From contig NZ_CP053564.1 of assembly GCF_013155125.1 (NCBI RefSeq), forward strand, positions 2,115,501 through 2,179,500: DNA of 64,000 bases, in the 5' to 3' direction. Position numbers and translations under genes: made by a program. The notes below the pieces were generated by a model that saw only the letters and a program-made list of their open reading frames with translations, was not told the DNA's origin and ran no database searches. The DNA comes from Pseudonocardia broussonetiae. Its GTDB lineage: Bacteria; Actinomycetota; Actinomycetes; Mycobacteriales; Pseudonocardiaceae. Below, one piece after another: positions 53,852 to 63,335 of this stretch; position 1 is the first letter of the stretch; every line of letters begins with the position of its first letter.

Positions 53852-56145
53852 ATGAGCATCATGGGCACGCGTGTGGTCCGACGAGAGGACCCCCTGTTCC
53901 TCTCGCGGGGTGCCACGTACACCGACGACCTGACCGACGAGAGGCTCACCGGTGCCCTGCACCTGACCCTCGTGCGGTCCCCCCTCGCACACGCCCGGAT
54001 CACCTCGATCGACGTCGAGGAGGCCCGTTCGGCCCCCGGCGTCGTGGCCGTGGTGACCGGTGCGGAGATCGACCTCGCCCCGGCGCTGCTGTTCCCGGGC
54101 GCGAACAAGGGCATGGTCCGGTCCTGGCTGCCGACCGACAAGGTCCGCTTCGTCGGGGAGCCGGTCGTCGCCGTGCTCACCGAGGAGGCCTACCAGGGCC
54201 AGGACGCCGCCGACCTCGTCGAGATCGACTACGACCCGCTCCCGGCCGTCGTCGACCTCAAGGCCTCGGCGTCGGACGAGGTCCTGCTGTTCGAGGAGGT
54301 CGGCACCAACACCTCCAACGGCTTCGGGCTGAAGGACGAGTTCGACGAGCACCTGTTCGACGACTGCGAGGTCGTCGTCACCCGCGAGATCGTCAACCAG
54401 CGCCTGGCCGCGGCCTCGCTGGAGACGCGCGCCGCCAGCGCCGTGTGGGGCGAGGACGGGCGCCTGACGCTGTGGTGCTCGACCCAGAACGCGCAGGCCT
54501 CCCGCGACGAGGTCGCCGGCTGGCTCGGCGTCGACGCCGCCCAGGTGCACGTGATCACCCCCGACGTGGGCGGCGGCTTCGGCGCGAAGATCGGCGCCGA
54601 CCCCGAGTTCGCGCTCGTGTCGTGGCTCGCGAAGCACACCGGCCGCGCCGTGCGCTGGAACGAGACCCGCTCCGAGAACATGACCGGGATGGTGCAGGGC
54701 CGCGCGCAGCTGCAGACCGTCACCATCGGCGGCTCGCGCGACGGCCGGGTCACCGCCTACCGCCTCGACGTGCTCGCCGACGCCGGCGCCTACCCGCGCC
54801 TGGGCGCGGTGCTGCCGATGTTCACGCGGATGATGGCGCCGGGCGTCTACGACATCGAGAAGGTCGAGTCGCGGGCCCGGGTGCTCGTCACCACCACCAC
54901 CTCGACCGCGGCCTACCGCGGCGCCGGGCGGCCCGAGGCCACCGCGGCGATCGAGCGGGCGATGGACATGTTCGCCGCCGAGATCGGCATGGACCCGGCC
55001 GAGGTGCGGCGGCGCAACCTGCTCAAGGCCGAGCAGTTCCCGCTCGTCACCAAGGGCGGGGCGCCCTACGACAGCGGCGAGTACGAGAAGGCGCTCGACG
55101 CGGTCCTCGAGGCCTCCGGCTACGCCGACCTGCGCGCCGAGCAGAAGCGCCGCCGCGACAACGGCGAGGTCGTGCAGCTCGGCATCGGCGTCTCGGTGTT
55201 CGTCGAGATCACCGGCGGCGGCGCCTTCAGCGAGGACGCCAGCGTCGAGGTCCACGCCGACGGCTCCGTGACCGTCCTCACCGGCACCTCCCCGCACGGC
55301 CAGGGCCACGCCACGGCGTGGGCGATGCTCGCGAGCGAGCACCTCGGCATCGGGATCGACAGGATCACCGTCAAGCACGGCGACACCGACCTGATCCCGC
55401 GCGGCGCGGGCACCATGGGCTCCCGCAGCCTGCAGACCGGCGGCATCGCGGTTTACCAGGCCGCGGGCGAGCTCGTGGAGCTGGCCAAGCAGCGCGCGGC
55501 CGACCTGCTCGAGGCGAACGTCGACGACCTCGAGGTCGCCGACGGCTCGGTGAACGTCCGCGGCACCGACAAGGGCGTCACGCTCGCGGCGCTGGCGGAG
55601 AAGGAGCGCCTGCAGGTCGACTCGAACTTCGACAGCGGGGCGCCCACGTTCCCGTTCGGCGCGCACGTCGCCGTCGTCGAGGTCGACGTCGAGTCCGGCA
55701 AGGCGGTGGTCGACCGGATCATCACCGTCGACGACGCCGGCCCCGTCCTCAACCCGCTGCTGTGCGAGGGCCAGCGCCACGGCGGCATCGCGCAGGGCAT
55801 CTCGCAGGCCCTGCTCGAGGAGGTCGTCTACGACGCCGACGGCAACCCGCTGACGGCGACGTTCGCCGACTACGCGTTCCCGTCGGCGGCCGAGCTCCCC
55901 AGCTTCACGCTGCTGGAGATGGCCACGCCGACCCACGTCAACCCGCTGGGCGTCAAGGGGATCGGCGAGGCGGGCACCATCGGCGCCACGCCCGCCGTGC
56001 AGAGCGCGGTGGTCGACGCCGTCTCGCACCTGGGCGTCCGCCACATCGACATGCCGACCAGCCCCCTGCGGGTCTGGGAAGCCATCAACGCCGCCGCGGC
56101 GAGCCCCGGCGAGTCGCGCACGGACACTGCCGGGGAGGGCACGAA

Positions 56146-56149
<4 letters not shown>
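53852..56149 (+). CDS. Xanthine dehydrogenase family molybdopterin-binding subunit (form-II CoxL-like)
   Basis: 765 residues. N-terminal a/b hammerhead domain ([50 protein letters not shown]), then the Moco-binding domains: [30 protein letters not shown] (about 353), [18 protein letters not shown], [10 protein letters not shown], and [14 protein letters not shown] with the catalytic Glu about 706. AYRGAGR identifies the form-II group; true CO dehydrogenase (form I) has AYxCSFR with the Cu-binding Cys. Substrate unknown: a purine, aldehyde, N-heterocycle or other hydroxylation. First gene of an L-S-M operon. Confidence 0.93.
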
Positions 56150-56693
<544 letters not shown>

Positions 56694-56697
<4 letters not shown>

Positions 56698-57509
56698 TCC
56701 CCGTCGGTTTCGCCTACGAGCGCCCGGACACCCTCGACGGTGCCCTGGCCCTGCTCGCCGAGCACGGCGAGGACGCCACCGTCCTGGCGGGCGGGCACTC
56801 GATCCTGCCCGTCATGAAGCTGCGCCTCGCCGCGCCCGAGCTCGTCATCGACATCGGCCGGCTCGCGGAGCTCAACTACGTCCGGGTCGAGGGCGACGAG
56901 CTCGCCATCGGCGCGGGCACCAAGCACCGCACCGTGGAGTCGTCGGAGGTCGTGCAGGCCGAGTGCCCGCTGCTGGCCGCCGTCGCCCGCACGGTCGGCG
57001 ACCCCCAGATCCGCCACCGCGGCACGCTGGGCGGCTCGCTGGCCCACGCCGACCCGGCGTCGGACCTGCCGGCCGCGGTGCTGGCCCTGGGCGGCACGGT
57101 CGTGCTGCGCGGGCCGCGCGGCGAGCGCTCGGTGCCGATGACCGGCTTCTACACCGGGGTGTTCTCCTCGGTGAAGGAGCCCGACGAGCTCATCACCGAG
57201 GTGCGCGTGCCCCGCACGGGCGCGGCGGGCTGGGCGTACGAGAAGTTCACGCGCCGGGCCAACGACTGGGCGATCGTCGCGGTCGCCGTGGTCGACGGCC
57301 GGGTCGGTCTGGTCAACATGGGCCCGACGCCGCTGCGGGCCTCGGCCACCGAGGCCGCGCTGGCCGAGGGCGCCTCGATCGCCGACGCCGCCGCGCTGGC
57401 GGCCGAGGGCACCGAGCCCACGGCCGACCTCACCGCCACGGCGGAGTACCGCCGCCACCTGGCGCGGGTGCTCACCAAGCGGGCTCTCACGACCGCGGCC
57501 GGCGCCTGA
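56694..57509 (+). CDS. FAD-binding medium subunit of the Mo hydroxylase
   Basis: 271 residues from the ATG overlapping the small-subunit stop. FAD motifs: [26 protein letters not shown] and [24 protein letters not shown]. The C-terminal CO_deh_flav_C domain includes [32 protein letters not shown]. Last gene of the operon; passes electrons to quinones, NAD or another acceptor. The order L-S-M differs from the cox order M-S-L. Confidence 0.95.
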
Positions 57510-57582
57510 CACCGGAGCGCGTGACGACGCGGGCCGGTCGCCCGATCGTGCGGACCGGCCTCCGGTCCGACACCATCGTCGG

Positions 57583-58857
57583 GTGACCGGCCTGCTGTCG
57601 TCCTCCCCGGACGTGATCGCCGACCGCTACGAGCTCGGTCCCGTCGTCGGGACCGGGGGGTCGGCGGTCGTCCACCGCGCCTGGGACCGCGACCGCCGCG
57701 CCGTCGTCGCGCTGAAGGTGCTGCACGTCGGTGGCGAGGTGCACGACCCGCGGCGGCACCGCCGTGAGATGGACGCGCTGACCCGCGTCCGGCACCCCGG
57801 GCTCGTCGCGCTGCACGACGGCGGCGTCGACGACGGTGTGCCCTACCTCGTGCTCGACCTCGTCGACGGTCCGTCGCTCGCCGAGCGGATCGCCCTCGAC
57901 GGTGCGCTGGACCTCGACGCCGTCGTCGCGCTCGGCGCGCGGGTGGCCGCGGCACTGGCCGCCGTGCACGCCGCCGGGATCGTGCACCGCGACGTGAAGC
58001 CGGCCAACGTGCTCCTCGACCCCGACGGCACGCCGCGCCTCACCGACTTCGGCATCTCGCGCGCGCTCGACGCCACCTCCGTGACGCAGTCCGGCGCCGT
58101 GCTCGGCACCGCCGCCTACCTGGCGCCCGAGCAGGTGCGCGGGCACGAGGTCACCGGCGCCGCCGACGTCTACGCGCTGGGCCTGGTCCTGCTGGAGGCG
58201 CTCACCGGCCGCCGCGAGTACCCGGGCGGGTCGATCGAGTCGGCCACCGCCCGCCTGCACCGCCCGCCGGTCGTGCCGCGCGACCTGCCCCGCGCGCTCG
58301 GCCGCGCGCTCCGGTCGATGACGGCCACCGACCCCGCCCGCCGCCCGACCGCCGCCGCGGTCGCGGCGCTGCTCGGCCCCGACCCCGCCGCCGAGACGGC
58401 CCCGGTGGTGCCCGTGCGGCGCCCGTGGGCGGTCGTGGCCGGGGCGCTCGGCGTCGCGGCCGCGACGCTGGTGGCGGTGCTGCTGACCGGGGCGACCCCC
58501 GCCACTCCGCCCCCGGTCGCACCCGTGGTCGCCGCACCGGACCTCCGCGCGCCGGTCGGCGGCGCGGCGGGGGGCGCGGTGCCCGAACCGGTCGTCGCGC
58601 CCTCGACGACGGCCTCCGGCACGACGGCCCCCGGGACCGGGGGCGCCGCGCCCGCGGCCGTCCGGGAGGGCGGCACCGGGGGGTCCGGCGAGGACGACGA
58701 CGACGGCGCCGGCGACAGCGGTGACGGCGAGGACCGCGGCGGCAGCGGGGACGGCGGCGGCAGCGGCCGGGACGACGGCGACGGCGACGACAGCAGCGGC
58801 GACGACGGGTCGCCCGGCCGGGGACTCGGCCGCGACGACGCGCCGGGTCGCAACTGA
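57583..58857 (+). CDS. Ser/Thr protein kinase 1 with acidic extracellular tail
   Basis: 424 residues from GTG. Kinase domain about 12-270: glycine loop VGTGGSAVVHRAWD, catalytic Lys in VVALKVLHV, HRDVKPANVLLD, DFGISRAL (DFG), GTAAYLAPEQ and DVYALGLVLLEALTG. One membrane helix about 283-302 (AVVAGALGVAAATLVAVLL), then an extracellular tail of about 120 residues, Thr/Pro-rich then extremely Gly/Asp/Ser-rich (GDGEDRGGSGDGGGSG). No PASTA repeats. Tandem with a second kinase 60 bp downstream. Confidence 0.92.
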   Translation: MTGLLSSSPDVIADRYELGPVVGTGGSAVVHRAWDRDRRAVVALKVLHVGGEVHDPRRHRREMDALTRVRHPGLVALHDGGVDDGVPYLVLDLVDGPSLAERIALDGALDLDAVVALGARVAAALAAVHAAGIVHRDVKPANVLLDPDGTPRLTDFGISRALDATSVTQSGAVLGTAAYLAPEQVRGHEVTGAADVYALGLVLLEALTGRREYPGGSIESATARLHRPPVVPRDLPRALGRALRSMTATDPARRPTAAAVAALLGPDPAAETAPVVPVRRPWAVVAGALGVAAATLVAVLLTGATPATPPPVAPVVAAPDLRAPVGGAAGGAVPEPVVAPSTTASGTTAPGTGGAAPAAVREGGTGGSGEDDDDGAGDSGDGEDRGGSGDGGGSGRDDGDGDDSSGDDGSPGRGLGRDDAPGRN

Positions 58858-58918
58858 GAGTGGCGCGGGTGCGTGTCGATCACGCATGGAACGCCGCGAA
58901 CGGGGGAACGTGGACGGC

Positions 58919-59908
58919 GTGAGCACCGGCGGCGAGGATCCCGAGGGTCAGGTCGTCGCGGGCCGCTACCGGCTCGGCCCGGTGATCGGGGTCGGGTCGT
59001 CGGCCGTGGTGCGCCGCGGCCGGGACCTCCGCGACGGGGTGCGGGTCGCCGTCAAGCTGTTCCACCCCGGCGCCACCGCCGACGACCGCCGCCAGCAGCG
59101 CCGCGAGATGGACGCGCTGTCGCGGCTCGACCACCCCGGACTCGTCGGCCTGCGCGACGGCGGCACCGTGTCCGGGCGCCCGTTCGTCGTCACCGACCTG
59201 GTGGAGGGCCCGACGCTGGCCCAGCGCATCGGATCCGGTCCGCTCCCCGCCGACCGCGTCCGGCGCCTGGGCGCGCAGCTCGCCGACGCCCTGGCGCACG
59301 TGCACGCGGGCGGGATCGTGCACCGCGACGTGAAGCCGGCCAACGTCCTGCTCGGCGACGGCAGCCGCGCGCACCTCGCCGACTTCGGCATCGCGAAGGC
59401 GCTCGACGGCGCGGCCGTCACCGAGGCCGGGATGATCGTCGGCACCGCCGCGTTCCTGGCTCCCGAGCAGGCCCGCGGGCAGGACGTCGGCCCGCCCGCC
59501 GACGTCTACGCGCTGGGCCTGGTCCTGCTCGAGGCCCTCACCGGGCGCCGGGAGTACCCGGGGCGGGCCGTGGAGTCGGCCACCGCGCGCCTGCACCGGC
59601 GCCCGACCGTGCCGGCCGACCTGCCCGACGGGCTCGGCGCCGTGCTCGCCGCGATGACCGAGGACGACCCGGCGGCCCGGCCCACCGCGGCCGAGGTGGC
59701 CGCGGCCCTCGCCCCGCCGTCGCGCCACCGGCGGGGTGCGCGGCACCGCCGCTCGGCCGCGACCGGCCGGCCGGGCCGCCGCGCCGCGCTGCCCGTCGCG
59801 GCCGCCGCGGCGCTGCTGGTGGCCGCGGGGTTCGGCTCCGTCGCGCTGCTGTCCCCGGCGCCGGTCCCGGCGACCGCCGCCACCCCCGCGGCGCCCGCGG
59901 CGCCCTGA
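58919..59908 (+). CDS. Ser/Thr protein kinase 2
   Basis: 329 residues from the GTG reading VSTGGEDPEG (GGGGG 10 bases upstream); GTG at 58910 and ATG at 58886 are alternatives. Kinase domain: IGVGSSAVVRRGRD, VAVKLFHPG, HRDVKPANVLLG, DFGIAKAL, GTAAFLAPEQARGQD, DVYALGLVLLEALTG. A basic linker, a membrane helix (ALPVAAAAALLVAAGFGSVALL) and only about 18 extracellular residues follow. Whole stretches are identical to kinase 1 (DVYALGLVLLEALTGRREYPG), so this is a tandem duplication with divergent tails. Confidence 0.92.
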   Translation: MSTGGEDPEGQVVAGRYRLGPVIGVGSSAVVRRGRDLRDGVRVAVKLFHPGATADDRRQQRREMDALSRLDHPGLVGLRDGGTVSGRPFVVTDLVEGPTLAQRIGSGPLPADRVRRLGAQLADALAHVHAGGIVHRDVKPANVLLGDGSRAHLADFGIAKALDGAAVTEAGMIVGTAAFLAPEQARGQDVGPPADVYALGLVLLEALTGRREYPGRAVESATARLHRRPTVPADLPDGLGAVLAAMTEDDPAARPTAAEVAAALAPPSRHRRGARHRRSAATGRPGRRAALPVAAAAALLVAAGFGSVALLSPAPVPATAATPAAPAAP

Positions 59909-59914
59909 GGTCGT

Positions 59915-60559
59915 TCAGGGAGCGAGGCCCGCGTCCTGCGCGGCGATGGCCGCCTGCACCCGCGACCGGACGCCGAGCTTCGCCAGCACGCGTGACACGT
60001 GCGTCTTCGTGGTCGCCTCGGTGATCACCAGCTCGTCGGCGATCTCGGCGTTGGACAGGCCGCGGCCCAGGCACGCGAGGACGTCGGTCTCCCGCGGGGT
60101 CAGGTCGGCCAGGCCGGCGGGCGGTGCGGGGCGCCGGGCGGGGGCGGCGAGGCGGGCCAGCACGCGCCGGGTGACCTCGGGGGCGAGCACGCCGTCGCCC
60201 CGCGCCACCGCGCGCACGGCGTCGAGCAGCTGGGGGGCCGACACCGACTTGAGCAGGAACCCGGCGGCGCCGGCGGCGAGCGCGTCGTCGACGTGGGCGT
60301 CGATGTCGAACGTCGTCAGCACGAGCACCGCGCACACCCCGTCGGCGACGAGCCGGCGCGTCGCCTCGATGCCGTCGATCCCCGGCATCCGGACGTCCAT
60401 GAGCACGAGGTCGGGGCGCAGCTCGGTGGCGGCGCGGACGGCGGCCAGCCCGTCGCCGACCTCCGCGACGACCTCCACGTCCGGGGCCGAGCCGAGGATC
60501 ATCACGAGCCCCGTGCGGATCGCGGCCTGGTCGTCGGCGACGACGACGCGCACGCTCAC
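59915..60559 (-). CDS. NarL-family response regulator
   Basis: 214 residues from a GTG overlapping the kinase stop. Receiver: VVVADDQAAIRTGLVMI, phospho-acceptor VLMDVRMPG, GFLLKSVSAPQ. HTH: LTPRETDVLACLGRGLSNAEIADELVITEATTKTHVSRVLAKL. Paired with the membrane kinase that follows upstream. Its stop is 6 bp from the stop of kinase 2. Confidence 0.94.
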   Translation of the reverse strand: MSVRVVVADDQAAIRTGLVMILGSAPDVEVVAEVGDGLAAVRAATELRPDLVLMDVRMPGIDGIEATRRLVADGVCAVLVLTTFDIDAHVDDALAAGAAGFLLKSVSAPQLLDAVRAVARGDGVLAPEVTRRVLARLAAPARRPAPPAGLADLTPRETDVLACLGRGLSNAEIADELVITEATTKTHVSRVLAKLGVRSRVQAAIAAQDAGLAP

Positions 60560-61755
60560 CGCGGCACCGGGACCGGCGAGGGGGCCGGCAGCACGGCCCG
60601 CACCGACCACGACCGCCCGCGCGGCCCGGCGTCGACCCGCCCGCCGACGGCCGCCGCGCGCTCGGCCAGCCCGAGCAGCCCCGTGCCGGTGCCGCCGCCG
60701 GAGGCGCCCGCCCCGGCGTCGACCAGGTCGTTGTCGACGTCCACCCGCAGCGCGCCGTCGTCGTGGCGCAGCACGATCCGCACGGTCGAGCCGGGCGCGT
60801 GCTTCGCGGCGTTGGTGAGCGACTCCTGCACGATCCGGTAGGCGGCCAGGTCGACGGCGGCGGGCAGGTCGCCGGGCGGGCGCCGGTCGTCCACCTCGAC
60901 GGTCAGGCCGGTGGCGCGTCCCCCGTCGGCCAGCGCCCCCACCCGCTCCAGCCCGCCGGGGGAGGTGCGCTCCTCGTCGTCCTGGCCCGCGCGCAGCAGC
61001 CCGATCAGCGTCCGCATCTCGGCCAGCGACGCCACGCTGCCCTGGCGCACCTGCGTCAGCACCCGGCGCAGGAGGGCGGGGTCGGCGTCGGGGACGGTCA
61101 GCGCCGCCTCGGACTGGATCGCGATGGCCGAGAGCTGCCCGGCGATGACGTCGTGCAGGTCGCGGGCCATCCGGTTGCGCTCGGCGGCCACCGCCGCGGC
61201 GCGGTCGCGCTCGGCCGCCCGGCGCTCCTGCTCGGCGCGGTCGCGCTCGGCCTCGGCCCGCTCGTGCAGGTGGCGCACCTCGAGGCCCCAGAACACCGGG
61301 ATCGCGAGCAGCAGCCCGAGGCTCAGGACGGTGCGCACCGCCGACGCGGCGTCCTCGACGAGCAGGATGCGCAGCGCGACCAGCGCCGTCAGCACGCCGG
61401 TGCACGCGGCCACCCACCGGCTCGCGCGGCGCGTGGAGTGCAGCACGGCGGTGTAGAGGGACTCCCCGAGCGCCAGCAGCGACCCGGTGTGCGTGACGCC
61501 GACGGCGAACGGCCCGAGGAACAGCGCCCCCACGGTGACGAGCAGCCCCACCACGGGGTGGCTGCGGCGCAGGGCGATCCCCGAGCACGAGAGGGCCAGG
61601 ACGCCGAGGGCGACCGCCGTCGACGGCTCGGGCAGGTCGGTGCGCCACCGGATCACGCCGTCGGGCAGGACGAGGTACAGCACCACGCCCACCACCAGGA
61701 ACGCGACCGCGCGCAGCCCGTCCTCGAACCTCTCCCGGCCGGTCACGCTCCTCAT
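60556..61755 (-). CDS. Membrane sensor histidine kinase (HisKA_3 type)
   Basis: 399 residues from the ATG reading MRSVTGRERF; longer starts are possible. Four to five membrane helices in the first 150 residues. A long coiled coil (RAEAERDRAEQERRAAERDRAA) leads to the HisKA_3 helix ERNRMARDLHDVIAGQLSAIAIQ. N-box QESLTNAAKHAPG, G2 GTGLLGLAERAAAVGG. Typical of the most abundant actinomycete two-component type; signal unknown. Confidence 0.93.
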   Translation of the reverse strand: MRSVTGRERFEDGLRAVAFLVVGVVLYLVLPDGVIRWRTDLPEPSTAVALGVLALSCSGIALRRSHPVVGLLVTVGALFLGPFAVGVTHTGSLLALGESLYTAVLHSTRRASRWVAACTGVLTALVALRILLVEDAASAVRTVLSLGLLLAIPVFWGLEVRHLHERAEAERDRAEQERRAAERDRAAAVAAERNRMARDLHDVIAGQLSAIAIQSEAALTVPDADPALLRRVLTQVRQGSVASLAEMRTLIGLLRAGQDDEERTSPGGLERVGALADGGRATGLTVEVDDRRPPGDLPAAVDLAAYRIVQESLTNAAKHAPGSTVRIVLRHDDGALRVDVDNDLVDAGAGASGGGTGTGLLGLAERAAAVGGRVDAGPRGRSWSVRAVLPAPSPVPVPR

Positions 61756-61881
61756 CCCACCACGACAACGGGGCCCGCGCGTCACGAGTGGGTCGAGTGG
61801 GGGGCTGGTGGTCGGCCCGGTGTGGACCACGCTCGTGCCGCCGCGGGAGCGTCCCGTGCCGGGCTCCGGGGGATCCGGCGC

Positions 61882-62625
61882 TCAGGCGTCGACGACGAGC
61901 CAGCCGCCGTGGTGGTCCTCGACGCGGTAGGGCCGGCCGGTGGCGGCGCCGAGCGCGTCGAGCGCGGCGGCGTCGAACGTCCGGACGTGGCCCCAGGCGG
62001 CGTTGGGCTCGTCCTCGTAGGGCACCGCGACGACCACCCGTCGCCGGGCCAGGCGCAGCATCTCGCCGACGACGACCGGGGCGAGCGCGGGCGGCAGGTG
62101 CTCCAGCAGGTGCACGGCGAAGACCGTGTCGGCGCTGTCGTCGGCCAGCGGCACGGCGGTGGCATCACCGGTGAGGGTGTGCAGCGGCAGGTCGAGGGCG
62201 GGCGCGACGCGGGAGAGCAGCCGGACCGTGCCCGCCGAGAGGTCGACGGCCGTGACCTCGTGGCCGGCCGCGACGAGCTGCAGCGACAGGAACCCGAAGC
62301 AGCACCCCAGCTCCACCACCGACCCGAGCGCGAGCTCGACGGCGCGGTCGTGCACGGGCGCCATCCCGGCGTTCGTGCCGCCGGGGGCGCCTCCGCGGCC
62401 CAGCTCGTCGAGGGTGTTGCGGTAGAACGCGGTCCAGCCCGGGTCGACCGACGCGACGACCGAGACGAACGTCCGCTCGAACGCCGACGCCTCGATGTGC
62501 CCGGGCGCGACGAGGTCGTCGGCGATCCAGCCCGCGAGGTCGTTGCTGATCTCGCCCGGGCCGATGCGGTGCCGGAGCCGGCCGTCGGCGCCCATCGTGA
62601 GCCGGGGCGCGGTGGCGGTGGTCAT
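61882..62625 (-). CDS. Class I SAM methyltransferase, MftM-like
   Basis: 247 residues. The N-terminal extension has RLRHRIGPGEISNDLAGWIADDLV and DPGWTAFYRNTLDELG. The Rossmann MTase core includes SVVELGCCFGFLSLQLVAAGHEVTAVDLS, GDATAVPLADDSADTVFAVHLLEHL, VVVAVPYEDEPNAAWGHVRTFD and the C-terminal HHGGWLVVDA. This combination is what I recall for the mycofactocin oligosaccharide methyltransferase MftM; the assignment is by memory, not alignment. No other mft genes are in the window. Confidence 0.75.
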   Translation of the reverse strand: MTTATAPRLTMGADGRLRHRIGPGEISNDLAGWIADDLVAPGHIEASAFERTFVSVVASVDPGWTAFYRNTLDELGRGGAPGGTNAGMAPVHDRAVELALGSVVELGCCFGFLSLQLVAAGHEVTAVDLSAGTVRLLSRVAPALDLPLHTLTGDATAVPLADDSADTVFAVHLLEHLPPALAPVVVGEMLRLARRRVVVAVPYEDEPNAAWGHVRTFDAAALDALGAATGRPYRVEDHHGGWLVVDA

Positions 62626-62673
62626 CGTCGGAGCCTAGGCGGCGGGGGCCGCCCGGAGCACCTGCCGGAACGG

Positions 62674-63246
62674 TCAGGCCGTCGGCACCGCGGCCTTCGA
62701 CCCGGCCCGGTGCGGCCCGGCCCCGTCGCGGGCCCCGTCGCCGTCTCCGTCCTCGTCGTCCTCGTCGTCCTCGATGCGGTCGCCGTCGGCGGCGTTCCGC
62801 TCCCGCACCGTGAGCGGCACGAGCACCCACAGCGTCAGGAACACGACGGCGGCGACGGCGGCGGCGGCGATCCCGGCCAGCGGCCCGGCCACCACCTCGA
62901 AGATCAGGTCGATGACCGTGACGACGGCCAGCCCGAGCACGATGAGCCCGGCCACGGCGAACCGCTGACCGGAGCGGACGAGCGGCCGCCGCGCGTTGCG
63001 CCGGAACAGCACGCGGTGCAGGACGACCGGCGCGATGAGCAGCGCCGTCGCCGTGGCCGACAGGCTGATCGCCACCAGGAACACGACGCGCTGGTGGGCC
63101 ACCAGCGCGTCGAACCGGGCCTGGAACGGCACCGTGAGCAGCAGCCCGGTGAGCAGCTGCACCCCGGTCTGCGCGACCCGGAGCTCCTGGAGGAGGTCGT
63201 CCCAGTTGCGGTTCAGGCGCTCCGTAGCGCTGCCCGTGCCACCCAT
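62674..63246 (-). CDS. DUF6328 membrane protein
   Basis: 190 residues. N-terminal soluble helix ATERLNRNWDDLLQELRVAQTGVQLLTGLLLTVPFQARF, then four membrane helices (to about residue 145) and a highly acidic C-terminal tail (GDRIEDDEDDEDGDGDG). The first segment is characteristic of the DUF6328 family, common in actinomycetes and of unknown function. Single gene with its own upstream gap. Confidence 0.85.
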   Translation of the reverse strand: MGGTGSATERLNRNWDDLLQELRVAQTGVQLLTGLLLTVPFQARFDALVAHQRVVFLVAISLSATATALLIAPVVLHRVLFRRNARRPLVRSGQRFAVAGLIVLGLAVVTVIDLIFEVVAGPLAGIAAAAVAAVVFLTLWVLVPLTVRERNAADGDRIEDDEDDEDGDGDGARDGAGPHRAGSKAAVPTA

Positions 63247-63335
63247 GCGGACCTCCTTGCCGGACGGCGTCGTCGCCGTGGCCGGAATAGTCCCCCGTGG
63301 GGCCGGTCGTCCGGTACGGGCGATCGGGTGACCCG

